A DNA stretch of 64,000 nt, taken from NCBI RefSeq assembly GCF_964340395.1, contig NC_135562.1, positions 19,865,126-19,929,125 on the forward strand, given 5' to 3'. The notes beneath the pieces are model-generated. The model saw nothing but the letters and a program-made list of their open reading frames with translations, was not told the DNA's origin and did no database searches. The translations under genes and the position numbers were made by a program. Position 1 is the stretch's first letter, and each line of letters begins with the position of its first letter. This stretch comes from Glandiceps talaboti (taxonomy: Eukaryota; Hemichordata; Enteropneusta; Spengelidae). Shown piece after piece: positions 12,762 through 23,772 of this stretch.

Positions 12762-12833
12762 CAATTTCATGTCTTCGTATTTGAGGAAGAGAACCTTGTC
12801 TTCTTTTCTTCTCTTCCACCATGAAAGTACATG
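12762..12833 (-). CDS. cytosolic sulfotransferase exon (YEDM exon)
   Basis: The frame reads HVLSWWKRRKEDKVLFLKYE, then DMKL, with acceptor GGCATTAG before 12833 and donor TTG|GTATTG. It matches the sulfotransferase block (D)HV--WW--R----VLFL-YEDMK, where the Tyr-Glu-Asp segment lies near the dimer and cofactor region. Length is exactly 24 codons, phase 0, so it joins in frame to the exon at 12260. Upstream exons carrying the PAPS-binding YPKSGTTW and RNPKDV motifs were looked for on the minus strand to about 14.3 kb and not seen. The gene is therefore 5'-incomplete in this window; rearranged element DNA begins at 14 kb. Confidence 0.78.
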
Positions 12834-14089
12834 CTAATGCCATAGTCCTAGACCCACTTCAGGGTAAGAAAACAAAATATACAGAAATCCTAATGAACAA
12901 ATGAGTCATTTATCTTCTGTAAAAAAGGCTATAGTGTATATTACAGATGAAAAGTATATGTCTGTCCGTGTCATCATTTCTAAAAATAACGGCTGGACCA
13001 ATTCAAACAAGATTTGGTGCATATATTTGGAACGGTATTAGCTACTACTAAGCAGATTTTGGTAAGCATACCATGAATATTAATGAGCTGTTAACATAAT
13101 TAATTGTTGTCAGTAATTAGGCTATATCTTAAGAATGCATATTTCAAATTCAATATAATTTGGTACATACATTAATAATATTAAAGTGCATATGTCCTGT
13201 AAAGTTTGACAGTAATGTATGCATATATCCGCGGGCAAAGATATGATAATTAGAATTACATATATCAGGTAACATTACATAAAATGTACTGTATTGATTG
13301 TGTAGTGTTTACAAGAACAACATTTATATGGTGCATGTTTGACTATTTACTTCATAAATAACATTATATATCTAAACATTTTCTTTTAAAATTTAATTAT
13401 GCGATTTATCTGTTGCTTTGTGCCAGTCAACTTCCATATTTAACATTTTAATACAATAATGTCAAGTCTTGCTGTTCTAACAGCTAAAGGGAAAATAAAA
13501 ATGTATTTGAATATCTCCTACATTTGAAAATAATGATAATAATCATTTAGAATAGTTACAGCTAGAGGTTAGGTAAAAGAAGGAATGCTGTATATAATAA
13601 TTAACAAATATTTCTTAATTTCTTAAAGCTACTAAGAAGACAAGAAAATCAAGGAATGTCATTGAATGACTTAAATAAGGAACTGTGGAGAATGTACTAC
13701 CCAGTGAATTCAAACACCATGGAGGCAACAGAAAAATAAACACTGTTGATGGTAGGCATCATACGTTTTATTAAAATTATTCCCAAATAATTTTAGGGCA
13801 ATCAGATCAGTATTTTAAGAGTATATTTTTGGGGAAATAAAATAACATTCATTATGGAAATCACAGGTGTTAAGATCATTATCAATTCACATTCAAATTC
13901 CAATATTCTATTCACATGCCACCCCCAACACACATAATCACACACACACACACACACACACATGCGCGCACACATCCAGGCACGCACACACGCACAATTT
14001 GTATTTATTTATGTATTCATCATTGAAATGAAAAATCAAAAGCATAGTCTAATTAAACAAGTGGGACTGTGTTAAAATTACAAAAAAGA
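12834..14089. other. spacer with an interspersed repeat and (CA)n
   Basis: About 12940-13260 holds an interspersed repeat (AATTTGGTACATACATTAAT, GTGCATATGTCCTG) also seen at about 25620-25960 and 50640-50900. A (CA)n tract lies at 13936-13962 with TGCGCG interruptions. No gene was seen. Confidence 0.5.
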
Positions 14090-14300
14090 ACAAATTTATT
14101 ACAGTGCAAATCCCACTGACCATCTCTCAGTTCAATTAGTATAAATTTATTACAGTGTGAGTCCCGTTTGGCATTGCATAGTTAAGTTAGAACAAATTTA
14201 TTACAGTGCAAGTCCCGTTGGGCATCTCATAGTTAAGTAAGTACACATTTATTACAGAGTAAGTCCCACTGGCATCTCATATTAGTTAAATTAGTACAAA
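14090..14300. repeat. about 60-bp minisatellite, block 1
   Basis: About four units share ACAAATTTATTACAGTG, AAGTCCC and CATCTCATAGTTAA. The same unit recurs at 14555-14672 and 15430-15790 on both sides of duplicated exon cassettes. Confidence 0.9.
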
Positions 14301-14351
14301 GTAAATAAAAATGTAAACATAACATTGTTGCAATTATCTAATATCTTTCAG

Positions 14352-14540
14352 AGGGCCTATGCATACAAATGCAATTTATTTGGAAGAGTGGGAACACAGA
14401 AAGCAAAGGAGGTCAACAACTTTTGGATAGAATTCCAAATATTCTATGACAGATGTTTAGCAGATGCCAGGGAGAACAAATGGGAATATTGGACAAGCAG
14501 AGATAATAGAAGAAGACTCGCTTACATTGGGGAAGAATAG
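14352..14540 (+). pseudogene. mobile-element exon, copy 1
   Basis: The acceptor is ATATCTTTCAG at 14351. The exon reads RAYAYKCNLFGRVGTQKAKE and VNNFWIEFQIFYDRCLADAR, then ENKWEYWTSRDNRRRLAYIG EE and a stop at 14538-14540. I do not recognise the family. A near-identical copy follows at 15229-15417 with only three residue differences at most (YAYK/YTYK, LAY/LTY). Both copies carry the same upstream acceptor context and are flanked by the 60-bp minisatellite, so the cassette was duplicated together with that repeat. Confidence 0.55.
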
Positions 14541-14554
14541 GCAATACATAATTA

Positions 14555-14672
14555 AATTACTGCAAATCTATTGCTGTGTAAGTCCCGCTAAGCATCTCAT
14601 AGTTAAGTTAGTACAAATTTATTACAGTGCAAGTCCCGTTAGGCGCCACATACTTAAATTAGTCAGTTACAT
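14555..14672. repeat. about 60-bp minisatellite, block 2
   Basis: Two units separate exon copy 1 from the long frame at 14673. Confidence 0.85.
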
Positions 14673-15182
14673 TTGGACACATCAAAGACATCAACAGGTG
14701 ATTCACAATTGAGAGAAGTTATGGTCCATGGCAAGGATCAGCCAAGTGGTGTGACTGACAGAAGCAAGGAACGTTTCCTAAGACCAGCTGCTCCAGAGTC
14801 TGTAACATTGCATTTTGATGAAAAGCAAAAAGCAATTGAGACAACTTTGCCTATCACAATCCTTTCAAATGATTCCTTCGAGAAATTCAACAACATTGCT
14901 AATAATGTGGTCAGTAGAGACATTGTATCCAGTCATCTTGAAGACAGTGTAACTTTTGTGAACCATCCCCAACCTCATCCATTCTCTAACACATCAGTAA
15001 CTGATTCACAAATGCGAGAAGTGAATGATGTCATGTTAGACAAGGATTGCAGACAAGATACACCAGACATTCTGCAATCATCTGAGAATATCTTCTTTGT
15101 TGCATCCATACACTGCGATATATTATTTACAAACCACTGCCAACTACTGATGACATCACTTAGTTTAACTAAAACAAAGTAA
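14673..15182 (+). pseudogene. 169-codon open frame of a mobile-element protein
   Basis: The frame opens with MDTSKTSTGDSQLREVMVHG and continues through RSKERFLRPAAPESVTLHFD, KAIETTLPITILSNDSFEKF and VTDSQMREVNDVMLDKD. The motif DSQ(L/M)REV occurs twice, about 110 codons apart, suggesting an internal duplication. It is hydrophilic and Ser/Thr/Asp-rich with no membrane segment. I recognise no domain. It lies between two copies of the same exon and inside minisatellite DNA, and is likely the linker part of the element gene whose C-terminus is at 15790-16920. Confidence 0.45.
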
Positions 15183-15228
15183 AAAAAATGTAAACGTAAC
15201 ATTGTTGCAATTATCTAATATCTTTCAG

Positions 15229-15417
15229 AGGGCCTACACATACAAATGCAATTTATTTGGAAGAGTGGGAACACAGAAAGCAAAGGAGGTCAACAACTTT
15301 TGGATAGAATTCCAAATATTCTATGACAGATGTTTAGCAGATGCCAGGGAGAACAAATGGGAATATTGGACAAGCAGAGATAACAGAAGAAGACTCACTT
15401 ACATTGGGGAAGAATAG
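15229..15417 (+). pseudogene. mobile-element exon, copy 2
   Basis: This is a second copy of the exon at 14352-14540, with the same TCTTTCAG acceptor and the same stop after IGEE. The nucleotide sequence is nearly identical, including about 45 bp upstream of the acceptor, so the duplication is recent. Confidence 0.55.
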
Positions 15418-15429
15418 GCAATACATAAT

Positions 15430-15790
15430 TAAATTACTGCAAATCTATTACAGTGTAAGTCCCGTTGGGCGTCACATACTTAAATTAGTAAGGTTAAGTT
15501 AGAACATATATAACTCAGTAAGTCCCACTGATTATCACATAGTTAAATTAGTCAGTGTAAGTCCCTCTAGGTATCACATAGTTAAGTTAATATATATTTA
15601 TTACTGCAGTATAAGTCCCGCTGAGCATCTTCTAGTTATATTTATATCAATTTATTACAGGGTAAGTTCTGCTGGGCATCACATATATAGTTAAATTAGT
15701 ACAAATTTATTACAGTGTGAGTCCTGTTTGGCATCTCATAGTTAAATTAGTACAAATCTATTACAGTGTAAGTTCCTCTAGGCATCTCAT
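15430..15790. repeat. about 60-bp minisatellite, block 3
   Basis: Six or seven diverged units carry AAGTCCCGTTGGGC or variants. The block ends abruptly at the TE coding frame AGAGTTCAAG near 15790. Confidence 0.9.
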
Positions 15791-16306
15791 AAGAGTTCAA
15801 GTATCAGAGCTTATCAGAGCACTTGGACGTTTGCTGCTAAAGTTACGAGAATTAGACAGTTCAATCACACATCTACAAGATGCAATAAATCCATCAAAGT
15901 TCAGCACAGTTGTACAGGCAGTTCGGTGTATTGCAGAATATGATGAAGACAAGGGAACTTACTCAACCCCATCTTTTGCCTTAAAGGAAGGCTACTACCT
16001 GAAAGCTTGTGCTCTAATTTCCGTCAGTCAGTCTATACAGCAGGATTCCAAAGAAGACCATGAGAGAGCTACCAGGTACATCGAACTTCATAACCTTGAA
16101 TGGGAAAACCAAATCTCAGGCCGCATTGCTCTCCACACACTTCAACAGAGAAGGTCAAACAAACCCAAACTTCTGACATTGACAAAAGATGTTGTGAAGT
16201 TACACAACAGATTGTCGGACATAATTAACAATACTGAGAGGAATTTGATAGAGAAGACGTTGGTTGATACATCATGGGCATCATTATGTAAGGCGACATT
16301 GGTATA
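15791..16306 (+). pseudogene. mobile-element ORF, central part
   Basis: The frame reads RVQVSELIRALGRLLLKLRE, then LQDAINPSKFSTVVQAVR, YSTPSFALKEGYYLKACALI, NQISGRIALHTLQQRR and LLTLTKDVVKLHN, stopping near 16306. It is the domain that precedes the C-terminal recombinase-like part at 16330-16920 in a large repetitive family of aquatic animals. The frame is open but is separated from the next part by a stop and frame change at 16304-16345, so this copy is broken. Confidence 0.55.
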
Positions 16307-16329
16307 AGTCATCCTATTTAAGCACCATC

Positions 16330-16920
16330 GGAGGGAGAAGTTTCAAGAATGCTACTCCAAACATATGACGACAACAAAGATAAGAACAGTGTTGGAGAGG
16401 ATGAAGAGGTGAGTCTCACACCTCTTGAAAAATCATTGTGTCATCAACTTACAAGGATTGAAATTCCAGGAAAACGTGGAAGAAATGTGCCAGTTTTATT
16501 GACTCCACGACTGAAAGAATGTGTAAACATGCTCTGTAATTTAAGGAAGGAGGCCAATGTGGATCCCCAGAACCCATATGTCTTTGCACGACAGTATGAC
16601 TCTACGGAATGCCAGCGAGGAGATCAGTGCCTCAGACTCTATGATAAGAGTTGTGGTGCAACAAATCCCAAAAAGACTGACATCAACAAACCTTAGGAAG
16701 CATGTGGCAACAATTTCACAGTTCTTGAATCTAAGTAACAATGAGCTGGATATCCTTGCTGGTTCCTAGGACATGATATAAATGTGCATCGAAACTACTA
16801 CAGGCTACCCCAAGCAACACTGCAAGTTTGTAAAATAAGTCGCCTGTTGATGTCACTGGAAAGTGGAGATGCCAGTATCTTCAGGGGCAAGACTCTTGAC
16901 CAAATAGGAACAGATGGTAA
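16330..16920 (+). pseudogene. tyrosine-recombinase-like C-terminal domain of a mobile element, frame-shifted
   Basis: Three frames in series read VSRMLLQTYDDN, LCHQLTRIEIPGKRGRNVPV, NPYVFARQYDS and CGATNPKKT. They continue with TNLRKHVATISQFLNLSNNE and LDILAG, and finally LGHDINVHRNYYRLPQATLQ and SLESGDASIFRGKTLDQIG, before a donor G|GTAAGC near 16917. The layout LRKH ... LGHD--VH-(N)YYR resembles the box II of tyrosine recombinases (LGH--xxH/R--Y) as in DIRS/Crypton-like elements; this assignment is an inference. Single-base slips near 16690 and 16768 break the frame exactly in the catalytic region. If the frames are read together, the expected Arg, His and Tyr residues are present. Confidence 0.55.
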
Positions 16921-18390
16921 GCAGTCTTCTATTCTGCCATTACAGTATGTTACAAAATGCCAGCTGTTTCAGTAAATAGTACTGATACCATTCAATATTA
17001 CTTATTTATTTACACTATGCGTATGTCTGTACCAATATGCATACACATGGGTACACTTTAGATATGAATGTGCTGATATGCATACACTGGATCTCCTAAG
17101 GATATGTTGAAACATGTTAGGTTCCAATAAAAATATCGAATATAGAAATACTCTTATTTCATGATTTCTCTTATGATAGTCTAACTTTCTGTGGTGTGTG
17201 CATTGTCCTTTCATTGAGAAAGAGTTCATAATGGCTTCAGAAATAGTGGATCAACTAAGGGGGTTGGGGTTGGGAGCACATCAAAATTTGGACCCACTTT
17301 TGATCCTGATCCACGTATGTATGTATGTATGTATGTATGGGTCAATTTACTAGAAATGGGTCAATTGATACTAGAAATGTGCAAACGGGAAAATATATCT
17401 CTGCTAAAAGTAAACGACGTCTACGTATTGGAAATGCACATCGACAAAGAGGTTTCATTAACATTCAAATCAGCAAATTCTTTCTACTCAACATACAAAC
17501 AGAATAGATTACAACAACAAGCAGCAAATCTCAAGGCAATGTCATCACAGGGGCGAGTCCCTCGGGATGTGGGAAAGACTCATCATTCCTTATCAAATGT
17601 GCACAAGAAGCAGTAACTATGACGCATCATGTCAAAGATATAAAAGGACCACCGTGGCTGAGTTACTTGACATACTTCAGTTTTGTGAGAGGTACGTGTG
17701 TGGACTACACATGCATGGTGTCTTTCTTGGTGTTACTGAATCCCTATTTAGGTTCTGGTTATACACCCAAGTATAAAGACCTTGCATTTAGCCTGTATGC
17801 ATACTTTGACATCATCAATGTTCGTTTGTCAAAAATAAAGCCAGTGCGGCAGGTCAACCTCATGCTGGCGTATCACCATATGCAATAAATAGAGGTATAT
17901 ACATGCCACCTCTTTCCAGGCTGTAAAACCAAAACCATCCACACTTAAAAACTCATTTAATGATTACATACAAGGAAGTACAAGAGTACGCCATGTGTCA
18001 GAGTTAAGGTCACTTGAGGTAACCAAAGATAACAATTCTTTGTTTCATTGTATTGTTCTAAGCTTAGGGTTTGTAGCAGAGATTCCAGTTTTATGCCCAT
18101 GGACAGAGAATTTGCCAATCTTGAAGCAGTCTTGGTTGGGTACATCAGGAATCTTATTTCAAATACATTGATATCAGGACAATATCTGGATTTCTTTGAA
18201 GAAAAAATTCCAGACTCTGAACAATTATTTCTTCTTGCCCCAAACTACCATGACTTTACATGTACTGCTTATAGCAATGGCAATTAAAGATGGCTCTGCT
18301 GCTCAAAAAATGACACAAAGTAAAGATCATCAACAGAAGAACCAACAACAGCCATCCCAATACGGTTTCTCCAAACTCTGTTACCTGGGA
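16921..18390. other. mobile-element remnants without identifiable domain
   Basis: It contains (ATGT)n at 17315-17338 and an open frame at 17317-17616 (MYVCMYVW repeat-derived start, then EMHIDKEVSLTFKSANSFYS). A further frame at 17619-17888 includes GPPWLSYLTYF. These look like decayed element coding sequence. Neither could be assigned. Confidence 0.35.
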
Positions 18391-18397
18391 GGCAGAT

Positions 18398-18596
18398 GTA
18401 TTGCAAAATCAAAGTATGCAGCAACTCAAGAAAAACTTGTATGATAAAAATAGACATATATATCTCCATATAAAACACAATTAGAACTTTTAGAAACAGA
18501 AGAAAGTGAGGTCCAACTCATAGAAGAACACTTGTCAGACAAAACATCACTAGAAGAAATACTTAGATGACAAAATATTCGGCTATCTCTTTTGAA
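18398..18596. repeat. segmental duplication, copy A, part 1
   Basis: It is about 90% identical to 22892-23080 (shared GTATTGCAAAATCAAAG and GAAAGTGAGGTCCAACTCAT), same orientation, offset 4494 bp. It probably codes an element helix (EESEVQLIEEHLSDKTSLEE) on the plus strand. Confidence 0.85.
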
Positions 18597-18749
18597 TGTA
18601 TCAGACACATGCTTTAATTTTTTCAAAAAAATTGAAAAAAAACCTGGCAAATCTTGAAAATTTAAAGTCCTTCTGTATGTTTGGTGGGGATGTTGTGAGG
18701 GAGGCAGAGAACACAAGTTGATAGAGGACAGGGAACTAATGGACGCATG

Positions 18750-19228
18750 GCAAAATTTGTTTGGTGGAAATATTTCAGAAAATTATTTTATATAAGGAGA
18801 TTATCAGGCGATACCTTATGATAGCTAACAATCAATTCAGAAAGCAATTAGTGGAAAAACTGGGAAAGATAAGAACAACAGCCTGTCGAATGGAAATTCA
18901 AAAAAGGAGAAATGTGCCGAACAATGACTCCAAACCTGTGACCACAGAATCAACAAATGAATATGCAAAAGGAAGAAAGAGTCATGGGGAAAGGAAAATG
19001 AAAAAAAAGGAAAATCACTAGTAAAGAAAAAAAAGACAAATTCAGGCAGTAGTTCAGAATGTTGTATGTGTGCAGCGCAGACCATTATGTCTCAGGAGAA
19101 TCGTGGATTCAATGTGATGTGTGCCATGGTTGACTACATATGGAATGTTCAGGGCTGACAAGACAGGATTACAAAAGACATGAACAGGATTGCACTATTC
19201 CGTACACATGCATGAAATGTGAGGAATA
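18750..19228 (+). pseudogene. Lys-rich segment followed by a PHD finger with a stop codon
   Basis: A helical basic frame (FRKQLVEKLGKIRTTACRME, then KKRKN-type repeats) leads through a frame change into CCMCAADHYVSGESWIQCDV, CHG, stop, LHMECSGLTRQDYKRHEQD and YTCMKCEE, stop. The spacing C-x2-C, C-x2-C, (W)xH-x2-C, C-x2-C is a PHD zinc finger, which reads histone tails. The stop TGA lies in the conserved W-x-H region, a position where TGG (Trp) is usual, so a single G-to-A change could have killed it. PHD fingers sit at the C-terminus of several transposable-element proteins. The copy is dead. Confidence 0.6.
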
Positions 19229-19340
19229 AATTTAAAGGTAGGCGTCATACAAAAATAAACAAACATATCTTACCCCTATGCACAGTGTCGTTTGTTGACT
19301 TCCGGATCCCAGATTAATTACTAGTACAAAACAACTTGAT

Positions 19341-19815
19341 AAATATAGAGACAATGTGAGTCAATGGTTCAATAATTTTATGTAAACTCAAATATACAGT
19401 TTTGTCTTGTTTTGTACTCAAGCCATCGGCCTCCTTAACATTGAAGTCTATTCTTCTTCCTATCGCTAACAGCATCGACATCGGAAAGATTATATGAGGA
19501 GAAAAAAAACACCAACTAGAAAAGTTATCAACAAATTAACATTTCCTGATCCCATGAGTACAGAAGGAAAGACTATACACTATACGAAAAGTCATATTTG
19601 ACCATTATCTTTCCACCGGGGTAAATCTTGGGCAGAGGTGGTAAGTCAAAAGTGGTACTTCGTCTCGTACTACCCCTGGACAGAGATGGTGGTTAGGTGC
19701 GTCTCACCTAGGGTAAAGGTTGGGTAAAGGTGGGTAAATTTGACTTTTCGTATAGTGCTATTTCCGACCACATCAAGTGTTATATTCGAAAACTTGATGA
19801 ACCAACCTTGAAATG
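19341..19815. repeat. segmental duplication, copy A, part 2 (contains a MITE)
   Basis: It matches 23773-24064 closely from AAATATAGAGACAATG to CCAACCTTGAAATG. The extra 184 bp in copy A are the MITE and its target duplication. Confidence 0.92.
19578..19757. mobile_element. 180-bp MITE with 17-bp terminal inverted repeats
   Basis: The left end is CACTATACGAAAAGTCA and the right end is its exact complement TGACTTTTCGTATAGTG. CTAT flanks both sides (19573-19576 and 19758-19761), with one extra A at the left. The paralogous segment at about 24010 reads GACTATTTCC without the insert, which proves insertion at that point. The CACTA terminus suggests the CACTA/EnSpm group, but the 4-bp duplication does not fit the usual 3 bp, so the superfamily is uncertain. 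No coding capacity. Confidence 0.9.
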
Positions 19816-21091
19816 TTTCTGAGGTTTTGCACTGGTGCAGATACGATGCCTAATGATATTATCAACCTTCATTTTGTAGATATGAATGGAATTCTTAGAT
19901 GACCAGTGGCACGCATCTGCTGTAACATTCTTGAATTGCCTTTGCAGTACGACAACTACCCAGAATTTCGAGCTGAGTTTAATGCATTGTTAAACAGCGG
20001 TGTATGGCTAATGGACATAATTTAAGATGGTGAACAGTATTCTATACTGATACCTGTCAATGTTATTGTTAGCAGACAACCCCCCCCCCCCTCCACTTGG
20101 GGGTAGCTTTGGGACCTATGTTTGCTTCTGAATATGTCGTCATTGTTATTAAACTTCTAAAGCATATTTCTGGTAACAATTTCTTGTTTCACCTGATCTA
20201 TCGCTTCAGCAATACTAATGCAGCAGTTTCACCTTTACTTAGTGATTTTTCTTAGATAATTATCTCAGTCTATTTACTGAAGTTACTCGCTATTATCATC
20301 ACAAACAACATTTCAGGCATCTTCTAGTACTCCGTTGCCTTGAGATTTTGGTCATTTGTGACCATGAATCAGATACAAATTTACAATTTCGGCAAGGAAT
20401 GACTTTTTACTTATGTGATTGTTAATCCTTCAGCTACCATAACATTTTCATGTGTATGATCCCAGGCCAGGAAATTTTTAGCAAAACTGAACAGAGGTTC
20501 AGTAGTGTGGTAGGGATTGCTAAGTGTCTGTCTGTGTAAACAACTTAAAGTCAAAAACCGCTGGACCGATTGCCATGATATTTGGTGGGTGCATTACCTT
20601 GGGTGTCTATTTGGGAAATTGCTCAAATGAAAAAATTGTGACAATCAATGATGTTTGAGGTGCCTGTTCCTGAGGTTGACTGTACATGGGAGCCATCTTG
20701 TACTGTCCAAAGGTCATTCCCATCATTCTAAAATTATTGCTATGTGATTTCCCGCCTAAATTTCTACATATTTAATAATATTTCAAACACATTTTGGTAC
20801 ATAAATTTGGTGTCGGAACAAAAATTGGCTGTTTTTTTCTTTTCTGCATTGAAGCATGCATGGCAAATAAGGTTGCCATCTTTGTTTACAACTTAATTCA
20901 GACATCGATTGTACAAGTGCAAACATGTCATTTTCACAAACAATTAGATTAAATGGGATATACCATGATTTTAGTTTAAAATAGTAGTGCCACCAAAATT
21001 CACAGTATCATTGATCTTGTCTTGTATTTCACAATGTGGCATCACAAGGGTTATGATTCACAACAAGTACATGTGTGTTATATTTTAACAG
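19816..21091. other. spacer with an interspersed repeat
   Basis: Around 20475-20610 lies a repeat (CAAACAACTTAAAGTCAAAA, then a GACCGATTGCCATGATATTT tail) also found at about 38095-38215. A C-run lies at 20081-20092. No gene was seen; the 21092 exon follows. Confidence 0.45.
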
Positions 21092-21257
21092 GTTACAGTG
21101 TTAAGGCAGCTGAAAAAACTCGGCATCAGTAATAAAAGTTGCAATGAGGAACAAAATGACATCACTGAAATTCTTCAGTACAAATCACTACCAAAAAAAG
21201 GCAAGAAAGATAAGAAGAAGAAACAGAAGAAACAAAGTGTTTGCATTCCTCTTACAA
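21092..21257 (+). CDS. exon of an unidentified gene, Lys-rich
   Basis: The acceptor is TATTTTAACAG at 21091 and the donor is CTTACAA|GTAAGT at 21257. The frame reads VTVLRQLKKLGISNKSCNEE and ITEILQYKSLPKKG, then a Lys-rich run and SVCIPLTS. It ends on a single base (A) that completes AGG with the first two bases of the exon at 22260, so the two exons splice coherently. The Lys-rich run looks like a nuclear localisation signal. It probably belongs to the element gene of 14-17 kb, whose relatives carry a basic acidic tail after the recombinase-like domain. The phase from 16917 does not fit directly, so this is only a suggestion. Confidence 0.5.
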
Positions 21258-22259
21258 GTAAGTGTAAATATGAAGTCAACTGTTGCTATTCCAAATTGTT
21301 CCATCGATACACTAGTCACAATTTTATCATGAAAATTCCTTTCGTGCACTCAAAAATGAACTGTTACATCTGAATTGTGCATGACAAACTTGGGGGGGGG
21401 GATTAGGTCTCAAATGATTAGCTTACATCATCATCTATCAAATGATTAACATATTGATTACTCCCTAAATAAAAAAACAAGGGAGCAAGTCAAATCATTT
21501 CGAGTTGGCTGCCCTGCATCGGCATTCGGAGGTGTTCCAACACCAACTGCTATACAGTTTCAGTACTTTGTTACCATGTATATTCATGGACCATTCATTA
21601 CCACAGACGGACACAGGGCATGAACATAATCACATCACCATTAAACATTTTTGGGTCCTCGGAAACCAATTTGTTTCTGTATTACATACTGACAAGCATA
21701 TTTCCACGAGATAAATTTTGATACATGCAACTGTCCTTTGTAGATAGTTCACAACACATTGCTAAACATTTACTATTACAATCACGCATAATTTATACAT
21801 TGATACAGAAAATTCTTTAATTGGCACTATATTTAATGTATTTGTGGTGTATCTTTCATAATGCCATTGACAAAATAAAAAAAAAATAGATGTAGGTGTT
21901 TGTTGGCGCAGTCAGAAATATGTCAAGCAGAAAACAGTAGAGACAATTATTTAAAATAGCACATCACACTAATGGCTGTTTTTTTGTATGCATATCAATT
22001 CATGAATGACAATTGGTATCATTCCAACAGTACCTCGGTAAAAGTGTTATTACCATAGAAACCAGAGGCAGTACGCACCACCAACTTGTGGGGCTTCTTC
22101 CATAAATAAGATCTGCTTTTTAAAAATTCCACAAGAATTGGTGAATTGTTCATAAATTATAATACCCTATTGAGACAGTTTTGGGGTGGTATAAACTTAA
22201 ATAAATTTGCACTGAATTTGATTTCTGACAAAGGTATTTTAAATGTTCTGTATTTCCAG

Positions 22260-22342
22260 GGGACGACAATGGAGATGATAGTGATGTACAAAATGAACGC
22301 AGTAGGGCTTCAGATGACTTCATGGATATGTCCAGTGACTAA
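22260..22342 (+). CDS. terminal exon, acidic C-terminus
   Basis: The acceptor is TATTTCCAG. Joined to the exon at 21092-21257 the frame reads (R)DDNGDDSDVQNERSRASDDF, then MDMSSD and TAA at 22340-22342. The tail is acidic and Ser-rich. The shadow frame starting GTTMEMIVMYK is rejected because only the other phase continues the upstream exon. Confidence 0.5.
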
Positions 22343-22891
22343 TTGAGAGTCTGATGTTGATCAATTGGATAAAGGGGAACACAAGTCCATGAAATAGTCA
22401 TCACCTTGTCCAGTGAGTTTGTTGAGAGTCACTTTACCATGTTACCAGAACCATGTTGTTAACAATTGTTCACAAAACTATCAATGTAGTTTGTTAATAA
22501 TCTCCTTCCCCAAGTGACAATGTGGGTCCATGTTGAGGATTTCACTGTGCAAACAATTATGAACAATATTTAACCATATGATTCTTGTTATTCACAGTAA
22601 TGTAAGTGATGTAACATGGTGAAGTGATACTCTGAAACTCAGTGTGATGAATATTTCCTGGACTTGTGTTCCCCTTTAAATGGTTTTGAAACAAAATCAA
22701 AATGAACATTTAAAATTACTTGGAATTGCATGATAGCATGTTGCATTTAAAAGTGACTGCAATATTTTTATGAGTCACCATACCTTTTATATACTCGTTT
22801 AAACTGTAAGCTTTCAACTGTGCTAGTATTCCATGACAACTTCGTTTACTGTCATGAAGTGTTTCAATCGCCCTATAAGTAGTTTATAAGT
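22343..22891. other. 3' region, no gene seen
   Basis: This is likely the 3' untranslated sequence of the preceding exon plus spacer; no clear polyadenylation context was identified. Confidence 0.3.
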
Positions 22892-23080
22892 GTATTGCAA
22901 AATCAAAGTATGCAGCAACAAAATCACTCAAGAAAAACTTGTATAATAAAAATAGACATATATATCGCCACTATAAAACACATTAGAAGAAAGTGAGGTC
23001 CAACTCATAGAACACTCATCAGACAAAACAACACTAGAAGAAACACTTGGACGACAAAATATTCGGTGATCTCTTTTGAA
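22892..23080. repeat. segmental duplication, copy B, part 1
   Basis: The counterpart of 18398-18596, with several small deletions. The intervening 23081-23772 differs from copy A (frame EALFESSEKLWIGDVRNESH on the plus strand), so one copy was rearranged. Confidence 0.85.
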
Positions 23081-23772
23081 AGAGAGAGGCTGTCTACACA
23101 GACTGAGCTTTGAATCTTCAGCATCTATTTTCTTGTGTACATGTAGTGTATTGTGGTCCCTTTTGGACCAAGTATTCATCAGAAAAAACCTAAAACATCT
23201 TTAACTTCAATTGATTACAAAAAATAGACCACTAAAATATAAAAAGTCCAACTCAAAATACTGTAAACTTGGTGGAAGATGAAGAACGAAATGTCAGAAG
23301 AATGATAGCACTGCTAAAAAACATTATGAAACAGACAAGTTACTGTGTGAACAAAGTAAAAAAAAAAGAATAATTATGCAAAGGGGTAAAGAATTCAACG
23401 CATACTGTTTATCTCAGGACACCAATCAACGATCAGCATTAAATCTGTTTAAATCAATTATTGGTGAATGAAGTGTATGATATGAGTGTGAAGTGAATGG
23501 AGTGAAGATCCAGAAGCCCTATTTGAAAGTAGTGAGAAACTTTGGATAGGGGATGTAAGAAATGAGAGCCACAAACTATACATTCTGGAAGTTAGACGTA
23601 GACACCAAGGTGAAATAGATGGTATGGTATGGTAAAGGAAATATTGAAAGTCTGTTGTCCTGCAGGAGCAGAGAAACTTGAACAACTAAAACATGCTAGA
23701 GAGCATCTACCAGGGGGGAGAGTTTGCCCTACCAACTGAACTGCAAACAAACTGAATTGAAAGCCAATTGAA

